A DNA stretch of 64,000 bases from Actinostola sp. cb2023 (GCA_033675265.1 JAUJYZ010000392.1:124001-188000); one strand, 5' to 3'; shown: positions 32,906 through 46,200, counted from the first letter of the stretch. Program-made: numbers and translations. The notes: a model not told the origin generated them from the letters alone.

Positions 32906-35900
32906 ATGCCTAGTAAATGCGTCGTTGGTGGTTGTAGTAATGTCCCTGATATATCCAAAGGGATTGCACTCCATAACATCCCATTTTCAAATGACACGAG
33001 ACGTGAAGCGAGGAAGAGAAGAAAGAAGTGGGTTGATTACGTGAAGTTGAAGCGGGCAAAATGGGAGCCCACAAAGTGTTCTGCCATTTGTTCGTGCCAC
33101 TTCAAAGTGAATGCCTTTGAACAGCGGTTCTGTAACCTGCCGGGTCAGATGAAGCCTGTCTTCCCTAGACTCAATCGAGATGGATTTGGGGTAAATGTTT
33201 ACCCGACACTTCAACCAGGTCAAGTTGATTCGCCAAACAAAACTCTGACAAAAAGAAGTCGTAGGAAGGTGAGTGACTGAAATCTTACTGCATAAACTGT
33301 TCAATATAGCATGTTTGTATGTATTCAATGAATTAATATTTGCTTATATTATAATTGCTTGCAAGATTCTGAGAGAGACGCTTATTGCTTCTGACCTGCC
33401 GAGATTGGATCTCCAGCCATCAACATCAACAACAGATGCAACAACAAGTGTAGTGCCAGTGCCAGTGGCCTCGAGCTCGGCTGAAGATCAAGATATACAT
33501 CGATGTGTGTCAGAAGACGTTCAGGAGCCGACTCAGGAGCCCGATTCACCGTTAGATATCACACATGAAGTTCAAATAAAAACGGTAATGAACAGTGAGA
33601 CTTTAGTTCAGGCTTGATAATGATAATAAAGCTTGATTGTTTCAGCTTGATCTGTTGATCGATCGTGGTTGTGATCCGTCCATAATTTGTATAATATACA
33701 CATTTTGTATAATATTTTAAACCACAATATTATTTTAGGTATTTCTTCATTTATTCATAGAGTTTTGAAATCAAGCAGGATGGCAAGAAGGAGTGGTTAG
33801 AGGAAAAGAGAAGGCTTCAAAACAAAGTCATCACACTTCGGTCACAACTCAAGAAATGGAGAATGGAATGCAGGAAGCTGAAGAAAAGCAAGTGCAACCC
33901 CTGGGGGGACTTTTTTGGGTAGGGGTGTGCCGCCGAGACCCTGAAACCAACCCTATTCCAGACCTAAATATGCTATTTTTCACACCCTATCCCAGACCTA
34001 AACCCGGCAATCTATACCCTATCCCAGACCTAAACCCGAAAATCTATACCCTATTCCAGGCCTAAAATTGAAAATTCGTGCCCAATTTGAGGCTTAGATT
34101 GAGTATTTTGTCGCTACGATCAACATGAGAGATCTTCAAATATTCGTAAAAATTCGAATAGTGATAATTACTTGGTTCTCTGTAAAAACCATACCCTATC
34201 TCGACCTGAGGAGCTCGAAAACCATACCCTATCGGGCGGCACATACCCGTATAGCTTATATAGAGGAGTACCCCCCCCCCCCCCCAACCTATTAATATTA
34301 TATATCTATTATATGGGAATGAGGAATAGCTCTAACACTATACAAATACTTACACTATTCACAAGACAAACTTTTTTGAAAGAGCTCAGTATAAATATTT
34401 CAAATCTTATATGCATGTACATATGTATTTCACAGGACTTGCAAGAAAACCTTTGCAAAAGCGTAAGAGTAGATCCACGCAAACCCACCATGAATTCAAT
34501 TTGTACGATCTAAACTCTGTGACAGCAGAGACAGAAAATGATGATTTTTCACAATCAGACAGTGAAGGTGATTTTACTGAGGAGGAACCTGAAGAAGACA
34601 TTTACATTACAGAAACAGAGGAGTCTGAGGAATCTGACAATGAAACTTCACAATCTCCTTCCAGGTTTGTTACTTACCTAGACTGATTTTCTCTTACTTT
34701 GATAAAACTTTACTACTGACAATGAAACAAAGTATCTTATCTTATATTGTCAATTATTCTTGTGATTTATTTCAGAGTATCAATGAAGAATAGCAATATT
34801 CGAACCGAGCCCAAACACATTGTCTTCCTATCTCAACTATTGCTTCTTTTCAAGTTCTGCCACTGGTGTAAGGATGATGACCCTTTGGTAGAAGTGTCCC
34901 AGCTGGGAACAGAAGTTATTGTGAAGACCATCTGTAAAAATCCTAAGTGTGCAAATCCTAAGTGTGCAAATAAAGAAATTACTTGGAACAGTCAGCCTAC
35001 TCTTCCTGGATGGCCGGGTCTACCAGCTGGCAACTTCCTGCTGTGTATGGCTATCCTGTTGACAGGAGGGTCTGTGACAAAAGTCACTCAAATGTTTGCC
35101 CACATGGGACTTGGCTGTATATCACTAAATACATATTTCAAGCATCAAAGGGTGAGTTTGATTTATAATAATTAGTAGACAAAATGTTTAGGGTTTGTAA
35201 TTTTGTTTCTTAAAATTCTGAAATCCAAACTACTGGTACATGTAGAGTACAGACTAATAAAAGCATGAAACAGTACTAACTAAATAGTACTCAATAAAGT
35301 GATGAAACAATAGAAAGCAAAAGATATTTCACGAATTATTACTATTTAGATTTAGTACTACATGTATTTCACGCTTTTAGTGTTTGTACTCTATCATAAA
35401 CTTCCTGGGCAAACCTTGAATAAAATATGTTAAATAAAGAAATACATATTTTTAATGTGTTAATTTTATCAACAGACCAAGCTGTTTCCAACTATACATG
35501 TGTACTGGAAGAGGTGCCAAAAGAAAATGCTCGATGGTCTGAAAGTTATCGAAGGTGGTATTGTTGTGGCAGGTGATGGAAGGCATGACTCCATGGGACA
35601 TAGTGCGAAATATGGTGCATATACCGTTTTGTGTTGCTCTGTTCCTATGATTATACACTTTGCACTAGTTCAGGTACATCTACACACCCTGTAATAATTG
35701 CATTAGATTCATATTGTTGCATTGTTGCTATTTCAGTATACATATTTTTTAATATACAGTTTATATATTTTCCCAATGTATTTCAGTCTACCAGTAGTAT
35801 TAACTGGTATGACTACAATAAAGTTATTATTATTATTATTATTACTGTGTAGTAAAATTTTCAAGATGGAATTGAATTCTTTATCATGTGGCACAACAAT

Positions 35901-37073
35901 AAAAAAACAGAATACATTCTTTGCTTCAAATATTATTTTTGTTTACATTTTCAGAGAAATCAAGTTGGTAATAGTCCTGCCATGGAATTTGAAGGCTTCA
36001 AACAGAGCATGGAGTATTTGATTGGTTATGGAATATTGATAAACACTTTCATATCAGATCGACATGTTAGTATTGCATGCCACATGAAGAAAGTTTTAAC
36101 TAATATTGTTCACTACTTTGATATATGGCATCTCAAGAAAAGTAAGTCTGTTTAAATTATTTTCAGATTTTTTAAATAGAAAAACATGCTGATATAGACC
36201 GAATGCAATAATGGCATCTAATTTCAATTGCTATTGCTCTGGACTGGCATTTTCATGCAGATGAAAATACTTTTGTGTTTCCACATGAACACAAGATTAG
36301 TAAGTCCAGAACAATGGCAATTGAAATTGGACGCCATTATTGCATTCGGTTCATACATATGGTACATGTATTTATGTTGAAGGCAATTTATTGGTACATG
36401 TACGTATATTAATTTAGCAGTGGTACAGATACTGTACACATATTATATAACATGAATGAATATTATGTACATAGTATGTTATATGTACTATTTTGCATTT
36501 CAGAAATCAGAAAAGTGCTCTCTAAATTATCCCAAGAGAAAGGTTTTGAAGCTGTGAAAGAGTGGATAAAACCATGCGAGCGCCATTTATACTGGTGTGC
36601 TACTTCAACATTTGATGGTTCAGGTCCTGTGATCTGGGCTAAATTCAAGTCATTCCTAAGCCATATCATCAATAAACATGAAGACCTGGATGATAACATT
36701 TTTAATAAGTGTAACCATGGAGAAATTAGACCAAGAAAATGGCTCTCAAGAGGTACCTTGTTCTATACAATAATATAAACATACGTATATATACATTCAT
36801 GTACTACTCAATAGAGAACTGAACATTTTTAAGTTTATATTTTCATTTTGGTTTACTTATACAGGTTCTGAGGTATATGATAGGGTATGTAAAGTGTTGA
36901 CCACTGATTCACTGAAAAGAGGGATTAAACAGGCTTCTCCTTGGGCACAGACCAGTTGTTTGGAAGGCTTCCATTCCCTTCTTAATCAGTTTGCACCGAA
37001 GATGATCGCCTACTCATATGCTGGAATGTACTGCAGGTGTGGATTTATTCTTCTTCTGAGATAGAGAGAGAGA

Positions 37074-37147
<74 letters not shown>

Positions 37148-38485
37148 ACATTTTAGGAAGAGGAAGCCGAAAAGTAATCAAATAATGTTGGAGTATGTAA
37201 TTGTAATTGTTCTAAAACAGCAAAGAGATTCATATTTTAATTTATTTTAATATTTACTCCACAGGCATATTCTTGCTGCTGTACATTTTAATTTCAACCT
37301 ACAAAGAGAAATCAAAACTAGAGAAGCCGACCATCAACCAAGACAAAAAATTGTTTTTCCAAAATTCAAGAATGGTGAAGCTACTATACGAGATGTTAGA
37401 GTCAAGGCAGATTTTGGTAAAAAAAAAATTATTTACAGTATATATGGCAAAAGTCAGTGCAAATTATTCACAAATACAAACAGGGAAGTGAAAAGGTGTT
37501 CATTGGACAATAAAAATAAATTCTAGTTTATAATGTGTTATTCTCTCAATTGAGGCTAATTAAAAAATAAATGCATATTTTACTTGACTACATATATGCA
37601 TTTATTCCAATCAAATATGGTAGTCAAATTTCCTAACCTGTTGTAATTTTGTAATTCAATTATTAATTTGGTCTTGGTTTTTAATTTTCAGGATATGTTC
37701 AAGAAATATATGACACTTTCCTGGCATCTACCAAAGATGACCTTGCTTTTGCACGTGCAGAGTTACAAGAAATGACACCAGCACCAATGAACACAATGCT
37801 GAACAAAGAGTCAAAAGAAGAGGCATTGGAAAAGAGAGCACAGCGAAGTAGGATAGTGGTACAGGATGTTCCTCCAACCTCTATAGGTACTTTTTACTAC
37901 CACTCACTTAGTAAATAGTACTATGTAGTAGAGTGCAAATAGTATATCCGTGAAACAATAGTCTATACTAACTACATTAATTAGTACTAAATAGCACTGA
38001 TGAAACAACCAACTACTGTAGCATACTATGCTGAATCCTGCAATTTGATTGGCTAACATACTCACTATCTATTGAGTGATAGTGAGTAGTGAAAAAGCCC
38101 ACGTTTTGAACAAAAACAAAGTGAAAAATCAATAAATATTGGTACAAATCCGAAGGTAGTATGCTAGTTGGTTTCTACTAACAATTAGACTACTCGTTTT
38201 CTATGAGTTTAAAAATAGTCAACTCGACGCTACACACCTCGTTGACTACTCGAACTCATAGTCTAATATTATTGTTAATAGTACTATTTCATGGTTATAT
38301 TGTCGTGTACATGTATTTAGTGCACTTGCACTAACTTTCACATATCTGTTTCCTCAGTTACTCAAGATTCCAGCCAACAAACTAACCAACCAACAAACAG
38401 AGCAGCACCATATTGCAAAACATGCAAAAACCCTATGAAGGGGCATAAAAATATCAAAGATTGCCCAAAAAACCAAAATAATTGA
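32906..38485 (+). CDS. Kolobok-like transposase, THAP + coiled coil + DDE + zinc knuckle (12 exons)
   Basis: Exons: 32906-33268, 33366-33584, 33761-33891, 34436-34664, 34776-35151, 35476-35673, 35955-36141, 36504-36752, 36865-37036, 37265-37416, 37692-37886, 38358-38485; about 865 aa. All joins have GT-AG and fit in phase except exon 3 to 4, which is off by one base where a MITE begins. Exon 1 is a THAP finger (CVVGGC ... W ... CSAICSCHF ... PVFPRL), a sequence-specific DNA binder. Exon 3 is coiled coil, exon 4 acidic. The catalytic region shows GDGRHDSMGHSAKYG (exon 6), ISDRHVSIACHM (exon 7) and SCLEGFHSLLNQF (exon 9), read here as the D-D-E triad. Exon 12 ends with a CxxC...H...C knuckle (CKTCKNPMKGHKNIKDC). 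Catalytic assignments are inferred from conserved-block position. Confidence 0.88.
33897..34287. mobile_element. MITE with GGGGGG(T)ACT / TGTGCCGCC ends in transposase intron 3
   Basis: The left end (CCCTGGGGGGACTTTTTTGG, then GTGTGCCGCC) is echoed in reverse at the right (GGGCGGCACATACCCGTATA, then AGTA and 15 C). Between are repeats of ACCCTATCCCAGACCTAAA. It starts six bases after the likely exon 3 donor, so it may have damaged splicing. Confidence 0.7.
36199..36349. mobile_element. Small hairpin MITE in transposase intron 7
   Basis: CCGAATGCAATAATGGC... and its opposed copy form ~50-bp arms with a short loop. Confidence 0.7.
37076..37146. repeat. 71-bp uninterrupted poly-G run
   Basis: Preceded by (GA)n. 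It lies in intron 9 of the Kolobok-like transposase. True length is doubtful because such runs are hard to sequence. Confidence 0.85.
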
Positions 38486-38892
38486 AGTTATCATACAATA
38501 AAACAGCTGATATTATTTGTTAAGATTACAGGTTCAATAAAATCACTAACAGTGATATACATATTTGAATCGTATACAGTAGTATTACTTATATATTGTT
38601 TCTATGCTATTGGGTCAAGATCCATCTCAAAACCAGAGTACAATTCGTCTCATGAAACTGGAAAGGTTGTTCTGATTGATGAATATGCACAAGCTGGTAG
38701 TGGAATTCTTTTCTTCTTTCCCAGATACCCATAAACTAGTCTTGTGAATTCTCTGTAAGCAATGCTGCGAAGAAATCTGATATATTGAAGCAAATCAGTT
38801 TTGTGCTTGGGATTTCCTAAACATTTAATCACATCTTATTTCTTATCTCATTTGTTATAATAATTATTTCAAATCCTGAATATATACATAAA

Positions 38893-39350
38893 TGCATAAT
38901 CGTTGTCGGGTTGAAAATCATGAAAGCTATGACCAAAAGGAAGTATGGGAAATTGGAACTCTCAAATATCATCATAAAATCATTGACCTTTTTAACCAGA
39001 CTTGTAGGATCTCAATTACAATGTAAATAGCTCATATATTTTAAAAAAATACGAGAACACTGAATCTATCTGCCTGTAAATCGGGTCATGAACTGATTTC
39101 CCATCCATCCATTATTTTTTTACTCTTATGTAATGTAATATTTGTAAGCTTATTTTAGACTTTTCGATTGTTATATTCATATTTATAGGTTTATTTAGTT
39201 TAGATTAGAGGGCCATAAGTTTATCAGCTTGTGACTGTTCAGTGTCACCCTCAGAAAATAAAGTCATCTTAGTATTATTATTATTATTGTTATTATTATT
39301 ATATTAGCTTCTACAGTATGTATGATTTTCAACCCAACAACGATTATGCA
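38893..39350. mobile_element. MITE between the convergent Kolobok genes
   Basis: TGCATAATCGTTGTCGGGTT (then GAAAATCAT) is mirrored at the right end as ATGATTTTCAACCCAACAAC...GCA. A TTATTATTATT run lies near the right end. Confidence 0.7.
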
Positions 39351-39487
39351 ATTGTATGTAAGTTATAAGACATAAAAGCTTATATGTAACGAGTTTTGTG
39401 ATCGAGCTGTACTATCAGTAGATTACGTACAATCTCAGTGTATGTACTGAAAATTAGATCAACATCACGACGTATTTGTAGGTCGCA

Positions 39488-40314
39488 TTATACACTGTAC
39501 CTTTCCTCAGACCCCAACTGTTGGTATCTTTTTCTTTCCCTTGTTTTATACTTGTCGGCTGACAGCCTAAGACTCCATTTTTGTAGACAAACTGGTGTAA
39601 ATCCTGGATGCTCGGTTATACATTTTAGAACAGTACCATCATCAACATCTTGAAGGACTATATCAGATTGTAGGTCTTCGACACATCCATCTAGCTCTTG
39701 GCAGCAATAACATTCACTAATGTTATTTAAAACATTCGTAGAATAGTTACCACACTCGCACCTAATAGAGAGTTTGAGAACATTTAGCATCATATATAAG
39801 CTAAGAGAGTTTTGAACGATCAAGATATACAATTATTGTGTGATTTTTTTAATTGAAAGTTCTGAGAAGAGGCCCAAAGACCAGAAAACCTTTTTTCACG
39901 GCAAAAATTAGCCTGAGTATTTCCCTAGAAAAGACTTCATTGATCTTATCGAAGATGTTCTTATTAAAAAAAGGTAAACAAAATATGCCGTACCGAGACG
40001 GTCGCCATTTTTTACATGACTCATGAGACTTACCAATCGCTTACTGGTACAGTGCCAGTTAATCTTTTATTTAGCATCTCCTCAGTTTTTTTATATTCCT
40101 CTTCTGTCTCTTCATAATCTTTAAGCCATTCACTGTCTGCCAATGGTTCTTCCGAATGATGGCCTTCATCTTGATCAGACGATTCGCTATCGTAAGTGGC
40201 CATCTGTACAGCTTCTCGACCTTCTCCATCATCGCTCTCCAATTCCTCTTCGATCTCGTAATCACAATCAGATGCTACAGAAGTAGAATCTACATCTGAC
40301 TCATCAGAGTCCAT
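39488..40314 (-). CDS. Acidic protein with P2X7-type C-terminal 'ballast' zinc domain (2 exons)
   Basis: Exon 1 is 40,314-40,034 and exon 2 is 39,761-39,488. The donor GATTG|GTAAGT and the acceptor TCTATTAG|GTGCGAG join in phase, giving 184 residues. The N-terminal 80 residues are extremely acidic (Asp/Glu/Ser-rich). The C-terminal 90 hold CECGNY, ECYCCQELDGC, CITEHPGFTPVCLQKWSL and LSADKYKTR, the cysteine/histidine pattern of the P2X7 receptor's cytoplasmic ballast domain, which binds zinc in vertebrate P2X7. Here there is no channel part, and the gene sits convergent to the transposase inside the same TTAA-bounded TIRs. It is therefore most likely the element's accessory protein. The frame is uninterrupted. 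Its role in transposition is unknown. Confidence 0.85.
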
Positions 40315-43207
40315 TTTTTAAAGTAACAAAAATTCACCGAGAAAGCCGAATACAACCAATCTAGTGACCAACAACGCACTTCAACAGCGAGCAATGGCCC
40401 GGGGTGACGTCACGCTCGATTCCAGGCTCTTTTTGAAATATGACGGCATTGGGTCCGTCATTTCGTAGATGAAATAATTTTTTTTAGGAAAGGATTTTTG
40501 TCGAATTCATTTTTAATGCCTGAAAATGTTTTATAATTTATATTACAATTGAATAGAATTACGTCCAAAATGGGGGTTAGGTGCACTTTAAACAACTTGG
40601 GATTCTTGAGGAATTTCTTCTTTAGCCATCTTGCACGTGACTCTGCTTGAGATTAGTTGTTGGGCATACCAACTCTAGGTAGGCCAATGCAACATCTCCG
40701 TTTTGTGGTCGCTGATTGAGTCGTTAAACTCTTGGTTGAAGTATTCCGTCATAATCTGATTTAGCTTGACGTCAGTTCTAACGCTGAAGTCAGAAGCTTG
40801 AGATAACTCTTGACATCGTCTCAGAGGACCGTTGATAACCCATCCTAACTTGGTTCTTGTGGCATAAGGACCTCCTTGTTGACTGTGTATAACTTCCTGA
40901 GGATCGAGGGCTTCTGGAACATCACTAGCAAGCAATAAACCAATATCGGTACTTGGATGTAGAGATGTAATTTGAACGATGCTATTCAAATGAGGCCAAC
41001 TGTCTATATCATCTTGAGTAGGGATGTCTGTCTTTGCAACTGGTATCTTTGGTTGAGTATACAGTGATGGCAATTCGATGAATGTATTTTCATCTAAATC
41101 TGCAATCTCTAAATCTTGAATCAAGAAGGTGTCCATAAGATTGTCTCTATTTCCTAATGTAGTCAAGGAAATCTTTGTCATCACACCAGGCGCTCCTAAT
41201 TGCTTCATAAGGGACTCCGTGCAAAATGAAGAAGTGCTTCCGTTGTCCAGAAAGGCGTAGGTGACCACACAGTTGTCTGTGCCTTTAACTCTGATTTTGA
41301 CTGGTATAACGGCCATGCCTGTGATTGTTCTTCCTTCTGTCTTGATGTACGCGTTGTGTACAGTCGCAGGACTTCGTTGATCCGCAGCAAAGCTTGGTTG
41401 ATCCGCAACAGGGCTTGGTCGATCCGCAGCAGGACGTGGTTGATTCCTCACGTCACTATCGTCACTGGCAGTATTGATGAGTTTGTGTGTAATACAGTAG
41501 GGTGTTTTCCGTTGCAACTTGAAACTTTGCAGTCATGCCTGTTGGTGCATTCTTTGGCGATGTGTCCATTGCGTAAACAACCAAAACAAAGTCTTTTCTT
41601 TAAAAGAAAGTCGACTCATTCTTTGTATGGCTTCTTTCTAAGTGCGTAGCAGTTTTCCAGTGAGTGGTTCGCTCCGTTGCAATAGGTACAATTGTTCTTG
41701 TCATTCTGTTTTTCTGAGTCATTACTCTGCACTTGGGTAGCGAGACTAGAAGTTATTGTGCCTTGAGGACTGGGTTTCAAAGTAGGTTTCACTGATCCGC
41801 TGTTGTAACCAGGCTTGTCAGATGAATCAACCTTTCCAAATATTGGGCTTGTGGCGATTCTAGCTTCACGACCAACAAAGTCTACCAGGCTTGAGAACAC
41901 GACAGGTTCTTCACAAGCCTCCATAATATCGTAAACCACGCGTCGTCATCGGTCCCTCATGTTGTAGGGAAGTTTCATGATAAGCTTCTTTATGTTGTCT
42001 AGATGTTCAAACTTGTCTAGGTACCTGTTGCCTTGCATGACGTTGCTACAGCTGGTTAAGAGAGGATATCAGTAAGAATCGAGATTCGCCGGTCAACTAA
42101 ACAAAATCGAATTTAATTTTCTTTCGCCATATCATTCCTATTGATGACCTCTTAGGGAAAAATACTAAAAAGTTCCAGCGATTTTTATTTTAGAAGAAAT
42201 TTGCAGTTTTCAAAAACCCGCCTGATGACTGAAAATTTTCGGCTAAATTATAAGGCAACTTGGAACAGTCGGTGTGTGTTCACCTCTAGCACTACAACAA
42301 CGACATTCGGCATACTTAATAAACGTTTCTTGGTCTTTTCTACTGTAGTATTTATTTTTGTGTAACTTTTATAGTTATTTTTCAAATTTGGTTTTAAAAA
42401 GCTGTACTGAGCGCCATGAACGGAACGTTGAAATATAGGCAATGTTTGAGGTACGAAAACGGAATCTGGTATACACATTTTTGAGGAAAACGCCACGCCC
42501 CAGGAAAGTTTCACCTTTGCTCTTTCAGTTTAGAAAGTTTCAACTTTGAGAATTCAATGTAGCATTTTTGAGAAATAAAACTATTATGCTTGGGACTGCC
42601 AAAATTAGCATTAATTTCGACCTATCGCGGTCATTTTTGTCGTCCAAACACAAAACGTAATGCCAAAACACGACTATCTTTCACTTTCAGTTGATTGCTG
42701 CTGATGGAAAACAATCTTCGAGTCAATAGGAATGCCTTTCAACAGTGAATCGTAAATAACTCTCGCAAAAGTTAAAATTAGCATAGATTGTCGATCAGAT
42801 AATAGCATCTCACAGAAAAATTTACGAAAATTTTGTCTAAGCGACATTTATACGAAATTCCACCCTTTCAAGCAAGTATGAATTCTGTTTTGTTTGATAT
42901 TTTATGATTAAAACTATTATTTCATGCCGCAAATAAAGTATTCGAAGGGCAGTAGCGTGACTTGCAGCAGTTACATTGCGTTACATAATTGGCTTGTCAA
43001 CAAAGTGGAGCACTCGTGTCAAAATATCCAAACTCTTCATGAATAAGCGCCAGTTTTAAGTATAAATCAGCTTAATTGTTTGTAAATCTTATTTGGAGCA
43101 AATTCTAAGCATTTCAAAGTGAAGAACCATAATTTTCGGAAACGGCCAATACTACAGTGTTTATTTGACCAATGAATATGCTAATTTTCACTATTTTAGG
43201 AGCTTAA

Positions 43208-46200
43208 GAGTGGATGCCAGTAAGGATCGAGACTAATTCTTCAATTCAAAAAATTCGATTTTAATTTTCTTTCACCATATCATTCCTTTCGATGACCTAT
43301 TTTAGGGAAAAATACTAAAAAGTTCCAGCGATTTTTATTTTAGGAGAACTTTCCAGTTTTTAAAAACCCGTCTGTCGACCGAAAATTTTCGGCTAAATAA
43401 TAAGCCAAATTTGAACAGTCGGTGTGTGTTCGCCTCTAGCTCTACAACAATGACATTCAGTACAGACTGGGAGCAGTGAGCTGGTACTCAAAGTCAACTT
43501 ATGTGGAACGTTTGAATTGTCATGATGATCTTACTGTAATCGGGTAGAGAAATGACAATTATTTCAGCACAATTTTGACAAGAAATGATAAAATTATCGC
43601 TTAGTAAGCAAAAACAAAACTATAAAACTGTATTTAGAGTGAAATCTGGATATCAATTAGGAAGGACTGTATGAAATTAGCATGTCCCCCGTCACATATT
43701 TAGAGCTGTACACGGCTGTCTCACTGAATTTCGTCTTTATAATAGAGTCGAATAAAAACGTGATGTTGCTAGAATAAGTAGAGATATGAGAGAAAAACAT
43801 ATTTAGTGTCAATTCCTTAAAGACGTTTTGGTTTAAAGACGTTTTGGTTTGTAGATTATTGCGGAAGTTTTCAATGAAAGATTAGGTGTCCCCTTTTGTT
43901 CCGATTTTCTACATAACTATATGTTTTGACGAGAAAAATATCAAATCCAGATAGAAAATCAGAAACTATAAGAAATATATCAAGTCCATTAATTTATTAA
44001 CAATTTGGCGTTCCTCTGTTTAAAATCGGACTTATACTTCAGTAATTATATAACATCAAAGTTGACTGAATGCATCTGTCGACAGACAAAAAATACAATC
44101 AAAACATCATTTGTCTTTCAAATTTCGCGCTTTAATGCCAGTACTTCAATCAGGATTTCAACAGATTTTTGGGAGCAAGTTGTCCATTCAGCATATAATA
44201 GTATGGCGGTAAAAAATATCTTACACTGGTTAATTTTATTTTTCTGTTACCCTAGGAAGTTTCCTGAATTTTTTGTCGACACAAAGGCCAATGATTTGCA
44301 TAATACAACACGTAGTCACGCAAAACCTTTTCGGCTCTTTATAATTCCTTAAAATAAGTTTTGCCAATAACTTTGTTCTGAAACTTGGCATGGACATTAA
44401 TTATGTAATGAACATTTAAAAACTGCAATAAAAAGAGGGGGTCACCATTCTCGTTTTCGCGCTAGATGCTCTTCAAATATATCGATTTATAGGTGTATAG
44501 CCAAATGTGGTAGCAACCGGAAGTTGTAATGAAAAACCTTTTTTCTCGGTCCAAAGAACTTCCTTACAACATAGATTACATATAATTCTAAGTTTACTTC
44601 TACTAAATCAATCAAAGTAACTGAATGACTATGATTGTTGAAATATTAACGAAACATGCAAGTATGTGCATCCAGAAATCGTACGCTTTAACTATTCTCA
44701 TCTAAATGTTTGAAAATTTATCCAATAAACGTTCCTTCATATTTCGATATATCATACGCAGCACCGATTATTAAAGAACTCAAAAAAATGGGGGCCACCA
44801 TTCTCGTTTTCGATTTATTTTGAAAAAACGTCAGTTACATTTGAAATATTTAACGAGTTCCAATGGTCTCCATTGTGCGCAAGCTCGCGCGAGCTTCAGA
44901 ATCGTGCGCAATTGAGCGTGCGCAATGCAAAACAAGGGAATTGCCTTAATTCTCGTATTTAACACTAATATTTTATGATCATGCTAAAATTTATAGCAGT
45001 TTTTCACAAATAGAATAAGATGTGTTTAGACTCGTTACCAGGCCACACGCGGATTATTCCATTGATGGCCAGAATAATTGGTGTTATTTTAATAATAATA
45101 AATGAAAAATATCGATTCTGATGTTCTTCGTTATTGTCTACAATTTTACATAAACGAAATTGCATATTTTGTATTTTCAAAAAAAATCATTTTGTGACGC
45201 TTTTGAGCACCAGCTCACTGCTCCCAGTCACACTGAATAAACGTTTCATGGTCTTTTCTACTGCATAATTTATTTTTCTGTAACTTCTGTAGTTGTTTTT
45301 CAAATTTGGTTTTAAAAAGGTATACTAAGCGCCATAAACGGAACGTTGAAATATAGGCAATGTTTGAAATACGAAAAAGGAATCTGGTACATCAATTTTT
45401 GAAGAAAACGCCATGTCCCAGGAAAGCTTCACGTTTGCTCTTTCAGTTTAGAAAGTTTCCAGCTTGGGAATTCAATGTAGCATTTTTGAGAAATAAAACT
45501 ATTAGGCTTGGGACTGCCAAAATTAGCATAATTTTCGTCCTGTGGCGGACATTTTTGTCGTTCAAACACAAAACTTAATTCCAATACACGACTATCTTGC
45601 ACTTTTAGTTGATCGCTGCCAACTGATAACAATCTTGGAGTTAATAAGAGTTATTTTCAACCATATTTGAGCTATTTCAGCCACATAAGCTCCTAAAATA
45701 GTGACAATTAGCATATTCATTGATCAAATATAAACACCGTTTCCGAAAATTGTGGTTCTTCACTCTAAAATGCTTAGAGTTTGCTCCAAATAAGATTTAC
45801 AAACAATTGCACTGATTTCTAGTTCAAACTGGCGCTTTATCATGAAGAGTTCGGATATTTTGACACGATGCTCCACTTTGTTGACAAGCCAATTATGTAA
45901 CGCAATGTAGCTGCTGCAAGTCACGCTACTGCCCTTCGAATAGTTTTTTTGCGGCATGAAATAATAGTTTTAATCATAAAATATAATACTAAACAGAATT
46001 CATACTTGCTTGAATGGGTGGAATTTCGTATAAACGTTGTTTAAACAAAATTCGTATTTTGCTGTTATCTGATCGACCATCTATGCTAATTTTAACTTTT
46101 GCGAGAGTTATTTACGACTATCGAAACACAAACATTGTTGAAAATCATTCCTATTGACTCGAACATTGTTTTCCATCAGCAGCAATCAACTAAAAATGCG

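Larger units (their letters stand above)
32606..40587. mobile_element. Kolobok-like TTAA transposon with THAP transposase and P2X7-ballast-type gene
   Basis: Termini AGTGCACCTAACCCCC and the opposed GGGGGTTAGGTGCACT are flanked by TTAA (32,602-32,605; 40,588-40,591). It encodes, convergently, a twelve-exon THAP-DDE transposase on plus (32,906-38,485) and a two-exon acidic/zinc protein on minus (40,314-39,488). TTAA duplication plus a THAP-bearing DDE transposase is the Kolobok pattern. Internal debris includes a poly-C-ended MITE at the end of exon 3, a hairpin in intron 7, a 71-bp G run in intron 9 and a MITE between the two genes. The second gene is intact and the transposase nearly so; one exon join is off by a base. 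Confidence 0.92.
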
